Origin: Adiantum capillus-veneris
Taxonomy: Eukaryota; Streptophyta; Polypodiopsida; Polypodiales; Pteridaceae
NCBI GenBank assembly: GCA_014529385.2
Contig: CM043959.1
Span: 85,913,029-85,977,028, forward strand
DNA: 64,000 nucleotides
Direction: 5' to 3'
The position numbers and the translations under genes are program-made. This document shows positions 30,700 to 42,782 of this stretch, piece after piece. The notes beneath the pieces were generated by a model, which was not told the origin of the DNA, did not search any database, and worked only from the letters and a program-made list of their open reading frames with translations. Positions within the stretch are counted from its first letter, which is position 1. The number at the start of each line of letters is the position of its first letter.

Positions 30700-31935
30700 T
30701 AGTGCTCCAAAAGATTTTCAAAGCTACAAAAGCAAAGGATAGTGCAAAAGTCTCGTAGATGATAAGAGAGAATCTTATGACCTTTGGACAAGATGAAGTG
30801 TTGTGAAAGGCATTTTTCAATGAAGAAATTGGTATGGTGCTGTAGCAATGTCATGAGGAGAGTGGACAATAGGGGAAAGACCAGGTTTTGTTTTGAATCT
30901 TGAGAGCAAGTGATGTGATGTACACTATTGGTACAAAAACTGGTCCATAGTACGTGATGTACACTAATGTCAGACTATGGGTGAAAGGAGGATCATAACC
31001 GAGTCGCGAGGAGCTATCATTGTCCAAAATGCTTTTGAAAAGTGAGGCTTGGACGCCATTGGTCCTCTCTCAAAGTTGGCAAGCGAGAAAAAGTACATTG
31101 TAGTGGCGATTGACTACCTTACCCAGTGGGTCAAAGCCAAAGCTGTGAAGGAGGTAAATGCTCATGTGGTAGCATAGTTTGTTTTTTTTAGCATTTGTTG
31201 TCGATTCAGAGTTCCATGGGTGCTCATGCTAGATGGAGTAAAATTATGATGGCGTTACTGGAAAAGCTGGCTATTCAACACCAATTTTCTTCACCTTATC
31301 ATCCTCAATGCAATGGTTTGGTAGAAAGTGCAAATGGACAAATCATAAAGATGCTAACAAAGTATGTTTAGAAGCAGGAGGCGTAGTGGGAAGTGAATCT
31401 CAAAAGATGTTGGTGGGCATACAAGACGTCCTACAAGGTGGCGACCAATTTCACCCCATTTGAATTGGTCTACGGGAAGGAGATGATGTTGCTAGTGCAT
31501 ACGCAATTGGATGCTTTAAAGGGAATGTGGCGGGTCAATGCCACACAATAGTGGAGGCTACAAGATCAAATTATTAGTCTCCAAGCTTTGCAGATAAACA
31601 GGGAGGCAGCAACAGATATTTATGTAACACAGCGAGAGAAGCAAATTGCTAAGTTTAATCAGAGTTTGCCCGATAAAAGGATAGAACAAGGTGATCTGGT
31701 GATGAAGTATGAGAGATATTTGGATTTTACTTTCCAAAAGAAGTTCAAGGAAAAGTGTACAAGTCCATACAAGTTACAAAAAGCTTTTATAAACGGGACC
31801 TATCAATTAATAAGAGCAAACGTCAAGCTACTTAGAAACAGGGCGAATCGGGTGCGGCTTAAGCTGTACTTTGACAAAGGTTTGGTGCGTGATGTAAACC
31901 AAATTGTAGCCATGGGGGTTGGGCAACCCACCTGA
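30700..31935 (+). pseudogene. Family C integrase, decayed
   Basis: AIGPLSKLASEKKYIVVAID and YLTQWVKAKAVKEVNAHVVA are the core start; SPYHPQCNGLVESANGQ is the catalytic Glu region; YKTSYKVATNFTPFELVYGK and the last frame (31588-31935, ending NQIVAMGVGQPT) are the C-terminal part. The zinc finger upstream is not clear. Many stops lie between 30700 and 31590. Confidence 0.78.
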
Positions 31936-32083
31936 CGAGACTTGGGAGTAGCAGATATGCAATGTTATATATATTTCTCGTTCTGCACATATGGTTGTGC
32001 CTTTTTCAATATGCTCGAGTGCTAGCAAAGTGTTGCAAGTTTCAAATTTTGTAAATATGCTTGTGGTTGAGCATAAATGTTCA

Positions 32084-32099
32084 ACTAGGGGATGGGCAA
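32084..32099 (+). promoter_or_regulatory. Family C polypurine tract
   Basis: actaggggatgggcaa just before the LTR; the minus-strand copy has gggggtgggcaa at the same place. Confidence 0.7.
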
Positions 32100-33757
32100 T
32101 GATGGTGCAACCAAAGTTGGCATGCGCTAGAAAGTGTTAAGTGCAATGTTATGTATGTGGAGAGGTGTATGGTAAAGGGCTTAAGCTAGTGTGGGAGACC
32201 TGAGCAAGATAGTGGCAGCAAAAATCTATGCTCAAAGTGGGTTTTAGGCCAAGCGGCCTCCAAATTGAGATAATTGAGATGGCAGATCAATGTGTCCAAA
32301 ATCTGGGAAATGCGCCTTGGAATGGAGTGTTTGAGATGCTCTAGAGGCCCATCCAAACAACTCGTCAAATGCAGCTTCGGTGTGAAAGATAGGCTAGTTC
32401 AAAGCTGGAAGGTCTTGCAGATTCCCGATGGATAGGTCAGATGGGGATAGTGGCCCAAGCCTGAACAGGAAAGTAGGCATGTGAAGCTAAAATTGTATAC
32501 CATGCCGATCTTTTTAAATTGCCGATCAGAGTCCGGTTGGGAAAGTTATGGTCAGTTGAAAGTTTGTTGGCGGCCGAGTGTATACCAAGTTGTCCATATT
32601 TAAAGGCGTGGCGTCAAGTGTTTTTTTAACCTCGATTAGGTTTGGCAAGGTAGCATGCATTGCATGAAGTCAGTTGAAATAGACGGCTTGCAAATCGGAA
32701 TCATGGGCGGCTGGATACGCAAAGGAGAATGTGAGGCGGTCACAAACATGTTTTCCGTCTTTTGGCGGTTTTGATTCACGGGATCGAAAAAGTTGGAGTG
32801 CAAAACAAAAATTCACAAAGTTCCAATGCAATGACGAGGTGGGTGTTTGCCAAACTAGGCATGTGGGAGCATCAACGGCATGTGAATGGATGTCCTAGCT
32901 CCTATTTTATGAGTGCAAAAAGGAAGTGGTGGCTGCACTTTGGAGGGGAAAAAAAAGACACGGGCTAAGCTTTGAAGTTAATAGGAACAAGGAAAAAAGA
33001 AGTGGGAGGGAGGGCCCAAAGGGCGCTAGTGCAGAGGTCCTTTTTTAGAAGTTTGAAAAAAAAGAAAAAGAGGAGCAAAAAAGCAAGGACAGCGTCGTTG
33101 TTGCCCCTTTGGAAGAATAAAGGTGGGCTTCTTTTTTTGAAGGAGGAGAATTAGAGGGGTTTTGGAGATCGATCTTCCTCTTCGCTCGCTTGGTCACGAG
33201 GGTCAGGCAAACCCAAGGGGAGAGACTTGGAGGGAGGGCTTTTGGGTGACGAGAGCTCGAGAGAGTAAAGAGCTCACCTGCATGCATGCATGTGTGCTTG
33301 GACAACGAAGGCAAGAGGAGGAAATTTCGACTCCCAGCGACAACACCAATGAGGGTTTTAGTGATCAATCTTTTGTTCCCGTCGAGGTTGTGTTAAGCAA
33401 AGGAAAGCACGGATTTCCCGCACTTTGGTGTCATTTCCCCTTTTCCCCCTCTGTTCTATTGCTCTTGTGCTTGTGTTCACGGTGTTGGGTGTGTGTAGGC
33501 AAGTGTGCCCCCATCAAACCGACGATGTCTTGGAGGGAAGAGAGAGAAAAGAGGATCTTTGTGTACATGGGAAGTTGTGAAATGTGTCATGCAATGCGTG
33601 TGTGATTGATCGTGATCCGATATATTGTGATCGAGTCGAGAGATGTGCAAGCAGTCGTCTGCTAGCAAGAAGGAGGTTTATGAAAGGTGAATCCCAATGT
33701 ATTGGGGTGTTGAGTTTACCTTGAGCTATAGAGAGGCAGATTGTTTGAGCTTTGGGT
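32100..33757 (+). repeat. Family C 3' LTR
   Basis: Starts tgatggtgcaacc. Homology with the minus-strand copy runs to gcagattgtttgag near 33750, after which satellite begins. The true end may be nearer 33680 (tgctagca); no target duplication settles it. Confidence 0.75.
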
Positions 33758-34121
33758 AACCACCAAAGTCAAGTTATTTATCTTTCCAACTAAGGACATC
33801 ATTCCATTTGTCACGAGGTGCTAGCATGGAAGAAGTTGTCTTTTTTTATGTGTCCCCCATGAGCTCTACTCCGTAGATAATTATTGGGTATATGTAAAGC
33901 CACTAAGCCTTATAGAGGTAAGTAAATGCTTGGCTAGTAAGGGGAATCCCACCCCTTTGTTGTTGAGAGGTGTAGAGTGATCTCCAAATTGAATTTGGAG
34001 TCAACGATGATTCAAGTATATTAACTAGTACATTTTGGTCACAGTATGCATTTCCCATCCAACGTGAATGATCCATTCTTCTATATGTCATTGACATCCC
34101 CAAAGAAGATTATGGCTCCCC
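33758..34121 (+). repeat. Satellite monomer 7, right part
   Basis: Starts in the ccaccaaagtcaag part of the monomer. Confidence 0.85.
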
Positions 34122-35288
34122 AAAGACCTAGAGGGATCCAAAGGGATAGAGCACTGGATTTTTCTCAAGGATACAAGAGGATTTTTTAATCATCAATGCT
34201 TCATCAAATTGACACACACTAGGCCATCAGTCTAATGTTGTTTGGTATTTTGCAATGCATTGCCAAGGAGATCTACTACAGGGTGGTGCCCCACTGTTGA
34301 TCCCTTTGAGTACAAATGTGGGTTAACCAAAAAGATCAATCAAGCTCCATGAGCCTTCCCACTAAGGACGATAGTGGTAACTTCACCATCATTAAAAGCA
34401 ACATTTTCCAAGTCTTTCAATCTCCAAATGGTAGATGATAGGTCACCAAGAAAAGCAGCCCAAGGTTGTGCCAAGGCAAGGAAGATCACATGAATATGTA
34501 TAAGAGAGTGACCACCCTCAGGGTCATTGGATAGAAGGCATGCACTCCCCCTAGGAAACAGTTTGTCATTGAGTCTCAATCCTCCAAGCTTCATGTGCTT
34601 AGAAAGATTATGATACTTGCAAGTGATATCCATTCCCGGGAGCTTCTATGAAGTGAAGGAGGCACAATCAAAATCCTTTTTTCAACCATCCAAATGATGC
34701 CTCAACCTGAGCTTTTCATTGCGTCCCACGATTGCTGTAAAAAAAACCAAGAAATTTTTCTAGTTGTCTAAGACAACCTATTTTGAAATTCAAGATTGGA
34801 CTCCACTTAAACTCTAATAAGTATACTTATTGTACCTTACTTTTGAAAATCCTATTTCATTTGACCTCTGCAAAAGTCCACCAGTCGCATGAGTCGCAGC
34901 AAATAACGTACAATTGAGGCCACCACCAAAGTCAAGTTAGTTATATTTCAAACTAAGGACCTCATTCCAGCTGCCACGAGGTGCTAGCATGGAAGAAGTT
35001 TCCTTTTTTCATGTGACCCCATGAGCTCTACTTACCAGATAATTATTGGGTGTACACAATCTCTAAAGACACTAAGCCTTACAAAGGTAAGGAAATGCTT
35101 GGCTACAAAAGGGAATCCCCACACCTTTGTTGTCTTGTCTTTTATTGTGGTCTCCAACTTGAATTCATAGTCAACGATGATTCAAATATATTAGTACATT
35201 CTGGTCACCAATATGCATTCCCCATCGAACGTGAACGATCCATTCTTCTATATGTCCTTGACATCCCTAAAGAAGATTGTGGCTCCTC
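34122..35288 (+). repeat. Satellite monomer 8
   Basis: 1167 bases, near full length. Confidence 0.9.
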
Positions 35289-36206
35289 AAAGACCTAGAG
35301 GGAGCCAACGGGACATAGCATTGGATTTTCTGCAAGGAAGGATATAAGAGGAGATTTGAATCATCTACCATTTAGGGACTTGAAAGACCTACCAAATGAT
35401 GCTTTTAATGATGGTGAACTTACCGCTATCCTCCTTGGTGGGAAGACTCGCGGAGTTTTCTTGATCTTTTTTGTTAACCCATATTTGTAATCAAGGGGGG
35501 GCACTTGTGGGGCACCAACTTGTAGTAGGTTTTCTTGGCAAGGCATTGCACAGTACCAAATAGAAGTAGGCTAATGGCCTAGTGTGTCAGTTTACTGGAT
35601 AAAGAAAAGCAGCCCAAGGCTAATCAAGGCAAGGAAGATCACATGAATATTTATAAGAGATTGTCTGCCCTTATAGGGTTATTGCATAGGACGCATGCCC
35701 CGTTTGGAGATTCAAGAGTGGACTCATCTTAACCTTTAATAAGTATACTTATTGTACCTTACTTCTCAAAATCCTATTTTATTTGACCTTCACAAAAGTC
35801 CACCACTGGCATGACATTTAGCTCATCACATACGCTGGAGGCCACCACCAAAGTCAAGTTAGTTATCTTTCCAACTAAGGACCTCATTCCAGTTTCCACG
35901 AGATGCTAGCATGGAAGAAGTTGTTTTCTTCATGTGCCCCCATGAGATCTACTCCGAAGATAATCATTGGGTATACATAAGCTCTGAAGACACTAAGCCT
36001 TTTGGAGGTAAGGAAATGCTTGGCTGAAAAGGGGAATCCCCACCCCTTTGTTGTCCTGTCTTTTACAGTGGTTTCCAACTTGAACTTGGAGTCAACAACT
36101 TTTCAACTATATTAGTACATTTTGGTCACCATTATGCATTCCCCATCCAAAGTGAACGATCCATTCTTCTATATTTCATTGGCATCCCCAAAGAAGATTG
36201 TGGCTT
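35289..36206 (+). repeat. Satellite monomer 9 (inversion and deletion)
   Basis: 918 bases. It has an inverted block at 35365-35600 and a deletion near 35695 (gcatgcccc joined to gtttggagattc). The array ends at gaagattgtggct. Confidence 0.85.
35365..35600 (-). repeat. Microinversion of ~235 bp within monomer 9
   Basis: ctaccatttagggacttg to gcctagtgtgtca is the reverse complement of the cactaggccatcag to ccctaaatggtag block of the other monomers. Both sides are in normal orientation. Confidence 0.88.
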
Positions 36207-37386
36207 GGCATTTGATTATAAAAAACTTTGTGGCCAAGCTATGAACGCACATTATAAGCCAATATAGTGCAACTTGGAGCTAGTTTTGAGGGAAATCTAG
36301 GAGGAGCCTCATGGCTATGATACGAGAGTTGAAGAGTTCTTTGATGACAAGTTGAAGGTCTTTGAGAGGCAATCTTCAAATGCTTCTTAGCCATTTTAAG
36401 GATAAGTTCAACAGGCAAGGTTTTGAGAAGGCTTTGAGTACCATATAATTAGTTGGATTAAACAAATGTGCATTAAGTTCAATGTATTGACTCAAAGATC
36501 ACATTGTTGTATAAGGTTTTTCTCAATAAAGCAAAACATTTAAGGGATCTCAAGCGGCAATCATTTTTTGCCTATGAACTTTGTTTTTTTTGTCTCTCAA
36601 AAACACATAGCTAGAACCTCGAACCTCGATGTCTATCAGGCCATGTAGCACAACTTCTTTTTGAGCGACATCCTTCTTTGCTCAAAACTTTGCTCAAAAC
36701 TGTGGAGAAATCAAACATGCCTCCTCTCCTGTAGCTCTCTTATCTCATGTTTTGCTAGGTCAAGGTGATTTTTGACCCAAACACTACTTTCTTATGCTTT
36801 TGCATCCTGTGGAAGGAATCAGATGCTTCCAAAAATTTCTTCTACTCTTTAGCCTATAGCAACCATTCAAGATCCACCTCATGAAAATCTCCACTCATTT
36901 CCACAATCCTTGTACTTGTCCTTTGAGTTGCTCATAAAAATTTGCCAAATCATCTCCACCATCCTAGATAGCAAAGAACTCTTTGGCTCTACTCTTTCAC
37001 ACCCTCCTCCATGACAAAAATCATAAGCAAATGGATGGCGAAGGATGAGTCTTTGAAAATAGTCATGTATCCGCCCCAAGGTCCAAAGAAATTCTCCATA
37101 TAAAATCAATCTAGATGTGAGAGGTTAAACACTATCTACCACTTATCCAAGTGTGAGAAATATAGACTCCCCTACTGCTCTAAGAATCCTCATATTGTCC
37201 TACATTATATATGCTCAAATTGCCACTTCTTGGAATTGTAGTTCAACTATCTCTCACACTATCAGATGAGTCCTCAAGAATGTTAAATTCCACCCATCCA
37301 CACCATCAAGCAAACCAGAAAGTCTCATATCACTTTCATGTATTTGAACACAAATCCAAACGTGTCTCTCACACAAGTAGTAAAAA
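36207..37386. other. No gene recognised
   Basis: A plus-strand frame with a few stops reads AMNAHYKPI, NLELVLREI and VEEFFDDKLKVFERQSSNAS near 36235-36390. It looks once-coding but matches no family I know. Confidence 0.35.
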
Positions 37387-39215
37387 TCATTGAGATGTCA
37401 ATTCATAAACCCACCACACAACTGAACTCGTATGGTGACCACGAGGGGCTTGTCCATCATCATCATCATTCGTGCTATTGCTTGGGACAATGCCATCCTT
37501 CTCATGCTCATTGTCTCTATCATCATCCTCTTCATTATCCTCTTGGTTCTTTAAGTGATTCATTAGTTCTTGGTTGAACAATGTTATAGTGTACTCTCCA
37601 AACTTCTCATCCAAATTAAACCTTATTGATCCCACTAAGTTCTATAAATCTTCTAGATCCAATGTGAGATTATCTTTTGGGTCAGATATGTCCACCAAGA
37701 CCAGATAGATATATTTATCCAGAATACACTACATGAGGGTCTTGTGAGCATATTGGAGAGAACTGAGAGCAGTTTTTTATGATTGAGTAGAGTCCTTAGT
37801 GCATTGTTTGCCTTAAAGAACGTTTTTCTTCTCTTTCTTCAAAAATGAGTTAGGGACGCTCAAGTGATCTAAACTCTTTTTTTAAGTTTATCATAATCTA
37901 CCCATCTTTTTCTTGCTCTATCTAATGTTGTAAAGCGAAATCTTTTAGGAAAAATGTTTTCTTTTTTATTCTTCGGCATGCTTTCCAGCATGTTTCAGTT
38001 CCTCCTGCAACCTAGTCAAATCAACAATTGAAACAGAGCCTTAGCCTTGCATCATCTCGAGAATAGCATTCACCATTTTGTTCCATCCTGCTTGGATGGT
38101 GTACTTTATGTTGAACACAAGTCCAAAAACTACGACAACATCCTTTGAAGTACTGGCCTACGTTTGTTCTTGCCCTTTATCTTTGGTAGTCCGAGGAGGT
38201 GTACTAGGTAGTTCAATAGCCTTCTAAGCTAAATTTCCCTTGACTTGATCAACTCTAGATTACACAGTTTTCAAATCAATTAGTTCTTTTTGTCTTCTAT
38301 TTAGCTTTAAATTGTGCTAGCCAAATGGTTGTTTTTTCCTTCTTTGCCTCCAAATCTCAAGTGCATGCCTACGATTGTTCTACTATCCGTTTTGAATCAC
38401 TTTGTGACCAGAGCTAATTCACCCACCTGGCCCTCTTATGTCTCCTTTTCAATGTTCCAAATTAGTGAATTCCCGCCACTCTGCCTTTTTTCCAAATAGC
38501 GATAGCATTCACATGAGGTGGAATACAAGTAGCCCAATATAGAAATGGTCAGGCATACCACATTTTGAACAAATTCAGGATCTGTACTTTTGCAGTTTGC
38601 CGCATCAGATTGTTATGCAAGAAAGTATTGAGACTAATATCATCTTTGGGATTCTTGATCGGTGTTAATAACATGATAATTTTCTTTGAATATATATTGG
38701 ATTTTTCTATAGATTGGTATCCTCTGCTATGAATTCGTATGCCAGCTTGTATTCCAATGTAAATACTAGGATAACCTGCCCTCTAGTCTTGTGTTTCTTT
38801 TTTACCTGATTGTCTTCCTTCAAAAAAGTGACGACATCCTCACCTAAACATGGGTTGCCTTTGTTTAAAATGGTAACTGCAAAACATGAGCAAGTGTTTT
38901 CGTTGTTGCGTGTATTTGTATATCATTGATCTCAATTGTGCTTGTTTTTGGGTTGAATATATCTATCACTTGTTGGATAATCCTTGCATCAAAACTGATT
39001 CTAGTGGGCTCAAGCACCACCTCCATGCCCACATTCTAAATAATGTTATCTCTTTTTGGTGTAATATATACTTTCCTATTTTATGATGTGGCACAAAAAA
39101 TTCTTGTTCAACTAGATTGAGCAACTCTTCAAGATTCACAATCTTAGCATCGATTGCCTCTTGTATGACCTATGACATTGACTGCTTGTTCTTCCCCATC
39201 TCTGAACCCTGCAAA
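37387..39215 (-). pseudogene. Unidentified decayed coding region
   Basis: Minus-strand pieces look like protein. Near 39200: MGKNKQSMS, stop, VIQEAIDAKIVNLEELLNLV. Near 38010-38120: AGWNKMVNAILEMMQG, then the coiled-coil-like LTRLQEELKHAGKHAEE. At 37635-37387: MGSIRFNLDEKFGEYTITLF followed by an acidic tail (EDNEEDDDRDNEHEKDG). Stops separate them. It could be a gag-like region or a captured host gene; I cannot identify it, and whether the pieces belong together is inferred. Confidence 0.3.
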
Positions 39216-39971
39216 GAACCCTGTGGAGAGAAACAAAATTCACTTGATAAGGCCGATTAGGCAAAACATAGGAACTTCAAAGAACCTAGTTGTGGAGAAA
39301 ACACTAGACAAGGTGAAGGAGTCAACGATGTGTGAGCAATAAGTGATGTAGCCGATGGTGATGTAGGTGATGGTGCAGGGAGCTTTTCAAGCCAAGCCTG
39401 TACTAATCACATTGATGAAGACCAAGTTTTTTGCAACTTAAAAGGCATTCTCTTCCCTTCTAGAGCTTGGAACTGAAGCCAGTGTATTATGTAGCATTTT
39501 GGGCATAGTCGTTTGTAAATATTCCAAATTAGAGGAGGTCAAGTCTAATGCTTCATTATGCTACAACCTTGTTGGAATTGTTCATATGGCCGACCCTAAA
39601 CCACATACATGGTTGAGGTATAGCTTGCCACGATACATTTACTATACCTATTTGAGGGGAAGAGCATGGCTTTAGTGGAAGATCCCAAAGCTTGTGTGGA
39701 GGCCAATAAATAATTCCCCATCAACAAATGCATGTTGGATAGAATCAAGCATGTTTGAAGGCAAGCAATCGTGAGAATGGTCCCTTCACATGGTTTTCTT
39801 TATCAAAAAATAATTCAATTTGATGGGAGGGCCTTTGACCAAGCTGACGGCTGAATATGGAGCTTGAGAGGTAGGCCACGTGAACGTAGGGAAAACCAGG
39901 AGAGTTTAGAGCTCTATAAGAACTTTTAAAGGGGGGAGAGCTAAAAAACAAGGCAGAGAAAGGGCCTCAGC

Positions 39972-39972
<1 letters not shown>
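39216..39972. other. No gene recognised
   Basis: Contains gatgtagccgatggtgatg near 39348, resembling 58475-58510; possibly decayed LTR sequence. Confidence 0.35.

Positions 39973-40016
<44 letters not shown>
39973..40016 (+). repeat. (AG)n microsatellite
   Basis: About 22 AG units. Confidence 0.95.
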
Positions 40017-40019
<3 letters not shown>

Positions 40020-40654
40020 CTTTGATGGATCCGATTAATGCAAGGGGGTGATCGATCAGGGCAACTAATCTAGAAGGCACTGGTGTGAGTGAAGAGAAAG
40101 GGAGACGAGGTGCAACCAAAAGGGGGTGATTTCAAGGTGGGATTATTAGGCTACACTAAAACGGGTTGGGCAAGGCTATGAACACGAGGTTGGGGAGTGA
40201 CCCAGGACGCGATAGAAGGTGCCAAAGGGAAGCTGATAGAGAAAGTTGAGGAGGTGGTGCTGATTGGCCGCTAAGCAAGGGGGGGATTGGCCGCTAAGCA
40301 AGGGGGGGGGGGGGGAGGTAGGTGAAGGAACTTTAATGTGAGCTCACAAGAGGCAATTACAAGAGGGTGACGTCAAGCAGAGAGGAGAGTCACCTTAGAG
40401 AGATGACATTGAAAGGAATCCCTGAGCAGTTGTGAAGTTGATGCTATTCAAGCTGTTAGAGGACAAGTCGCTTGGTTAAGGGATCTAGAGACAGGGTCAA
40501 AGAAGGACCAGTTGGGGAGAGCTCTTAGACAAGGAGCAAAGAGAATGGACTAGTTGGAAATGCACTATTGAAGAGGAAGAGATATCTCTATCAAAAAGCA
40601 AGAAAAGAGAGAGTGTGGGTGGAGGAGAATTGAGGGTATGCAGTCGTGAGTATG
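40017..40654. other. No gene; small duplication with G runs
   Basis: gattggccgctaagcaaggg occurs twice in tandem (40262-40300), the second copy ending in a 14-base G run (40302-40315). No coding frame is convincing. Confidence 0.5.
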
Positions 40655-40945
40655 TCATTGCTATGGGGAGATGGCTACAAGTTGAGTCTATAGACACCTC
40701 CAATTTTTAGAGTCAATTGGTTTAAATATATATCTGAGGACAAGGAATAAGGGAGAGTTCTTTGTGAGTGGAAGAGGGCCTCCAGATTTTCTTTGTGAGT
40801 AGGTCATTGCTATGGGGAGATGGCCACAAGTTGAGTCTGTAGACACCTCCAATTCTTAGAGTCCATTGGTTTAAAGATATATCTGAGGACAAGGAATAAG
40901 GGAGAGTTCTTTGTGAGTGGAAGAGGGCCTCCAAATTTTCTTTCA
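40655..40945 (+). repeat. 149-bp tandem duplication
   Basis: 40655-40803 and 40804-40945 both start tcattgctatggggagatgg and run to gaagagggcctcca. Confidence 0.9.
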
Positions 40946-41344
40946 AAAATGGACATTCGGCTCCCCTTGTATAACTCAACCCTCCCAGAGTTGTACATGA
41001 TGCAAAAACGTTTTCATCCTCTCTAAAATTTGGATATATGAGGAGAAGAGCAAGAAAGAGCGAGTTAAAGATGTTTCGTGAGTGGTTTATAAAGAAATAG
41101 GGTGTTATGAGCTATTAAGAGAGAGAAAAGTGTGTGCAATGGGGTGTTTTTCCCAAGCTACATCAATGTGCGATATTGAGAGACTAATGCACGCGTCGCC
41201 CTTATACAAACTTGAGCCATGAATGTACCACTCCTTTGCAGCTTTAAAGTTACGTCCACAATTTTTTTGACATGGCATGCATGCATTGGTCAGTCTTTGT
41301 AATGATTACTTGCTGAAATTTCAAATGGATTTGATGATTAATGA
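40946..41344. other. No gene recognised
   Basis: Possibly the 3' non-coding end of gypsy F; no LTR end found. Confidence 0.35.
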
Positions 41345-41903
41345 CCTACCAGTGACTGTGATGGACTTTGAACTCCTTTGATTTCTTGATTGTATGATCT
41401 TGAACCAAAACCATTCCTAGGTTACGACTTTCTTCTACTCCTCCCATTGCTTCCTGTATGATATTGAGCAAGTTTAATGGTTCCTTGTATGATTTGCAAT
41501 TTCTCAAGTCTTGAGCTACTGACACTAGATTTTTTGTTTGATCTAGCATGGTATAGCTTAATTTTAGCATCATTATAGACCCTTGACAATAGTAAACTTT
41601 TACCATTGAAAAAAAACCCAATCAAGTTTATATAGACCATGCAACCTCACATTAGGCTTCTTTGGGCCTAGTTTTGGTTGATAAACTATAACCAAATCTC
41701 ACTTTTTGAACCCTTGAACGTTTATCTTGTTATCATGCCAATGTTTTCTCCTCTACAAGACTACTTCATGCTCTAACATAGCATGAAGTCTCATTTCATC
41801 AAGCTTCAACAATTCATCTACCTTGCTCTTTAGATTTGCATTCAAATCCCTGTCATGTTCAATGGCCATTCTAAAACTGCAAATTGCAAATCCCATGGAT
41901 ACG
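41345..41903 (-). pseudogene. Gypsy F integrase C-terminal part
   Basis: FRMAIEHDRDLNANLKSKVD, ELLKLDEMRLHAMLEHEVV, RRKHWHDNKIN, then DLVIVYQPKLGPKK and the GLYKLDWVFFNG fold typical of integrase C-termini. Ends near 41345. Cut by the solo LTR at 41904. Confidence 0.75.
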
Positions 41904-42782
41904 TGTCACAGGAACTGAATAATAGAGATAGACAGCAAAGATAGAGAAAGAGATCTTTGTATTGATAGTGTTTGATACAACAGAGGAGCAATAAAATATA
42001 TGGGCGCACTCCGTTGTACGGAGCTCGAACCTCCCGACCACCCCCAAGCTTCAGTTCACTTGCATGCAGCGTCTCACTCGCAGAAGAGAAATCGTTGAAT
42101 GATCCCCAAAACGCACCACCCGTCTTTCTATTCTGATTTTTCCTCCAAAAGCATGCAACCTCTCAAAATAGCCGCTTTTCTATTTTTGGCGTTCGATCGA
42201 CTCAACTTGCGCGCCAAGTATACCTGCATGAATAAGGTAAAAAACGTGATCACGAAGCGATCCGTAAAGGTTAGATTGTCCACAAATTTTCAGCTGTCTT
42301 CAACTGAACATAACTCCCAAACGGAGCCAAAATAACCTAAGTCCGTCTCACACAATCTTGTTGCCCTCGCTGCGCTCTTCGACGGCTATGTGATGGAAAA
42401 TTTCCATAGTCCGCTCTGATTTGCTGAAAATCAACCTGCAAAACAACATTTTCTACAAAAACGATGCAAAAACAGCAAATCCCACTTTTTTTCTTAATCT
42501 TTGGCCCTCAACGAGCATCAAAACATCAAAATCTCTAAAGACTCAGAGAACCAAAGTTGTTCCTTATAACACAAGCTTCAATCGCTTCATACATCACTTT
42601 TCCAAAATCCCACATTAACACCTTCAAAAATGCCCCAGAAAGTGCCTTCCGGATAAAAAAATTTTATTGGACAAAAACAATCCACACATCCTTCTACACA
42701 GTGGACTAACTTTAAAACGACCAAAACTTCTTAGAAAAACAAAATTTATTGCTAAAACACCTCAAAATCAAGTCCTGCTACA
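41904..42782. mobile_element. Solo LTR, 879 bp
   Basis: Starts tgtcacagga and ends tcctgctaca, so the ends are near-perfect inverted repeats of TG...CA type. atacg stands on both sides (41899-41903 and 42783-42787). It has no coding frame and no internal domain. It probably arose by recombination between two LTRs. No other copy of this LTR is in the window. Confidence 0.88.

Larger units (their letters stand above)
23304..33757 (+). mobile_element. Ty3/gypsy family C element (Tat-like, two RNase H domains)
   Basis: Long LTRs (about 1.6 kb) flank gag, CCHC, protease, RT, RNase H, a second RNase H and integrase, all on the plus strand. The 5' LTR holds a 2.3-kb gag-only copia element. The primer site and the N-terminal half of gag are deleted at the LTR-gag join near 27225. 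Both flanks are satellite, but the right flank resumes further on in the monomer, so no target duplication is visible. Stops throughout make it inactive. Confidence 0.82.
8074..36206 (+). repeat. Satellite array of ~1.15-kb monomers, interrupted by transposons
   Basis: About nine head-to-tail monomers. The best complete ones measure 1170 (10754-11923), 1142 (21559-22700) and 1167 (34122-35288). Phase mark used: aaagacctaggg at the start and gaagattgtggctcccc at the end. The array is cut by a TIR element in monomer 1, by the gypsy nest 13473-21387 and by the family C element 23304-33757. It ends at 36206, at the same phase at which it starts. A small part of the monomer (frame KDLGGAKGTEHWIFLK) resembles gypsy pol just before RT. 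Confidence 0.88.
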
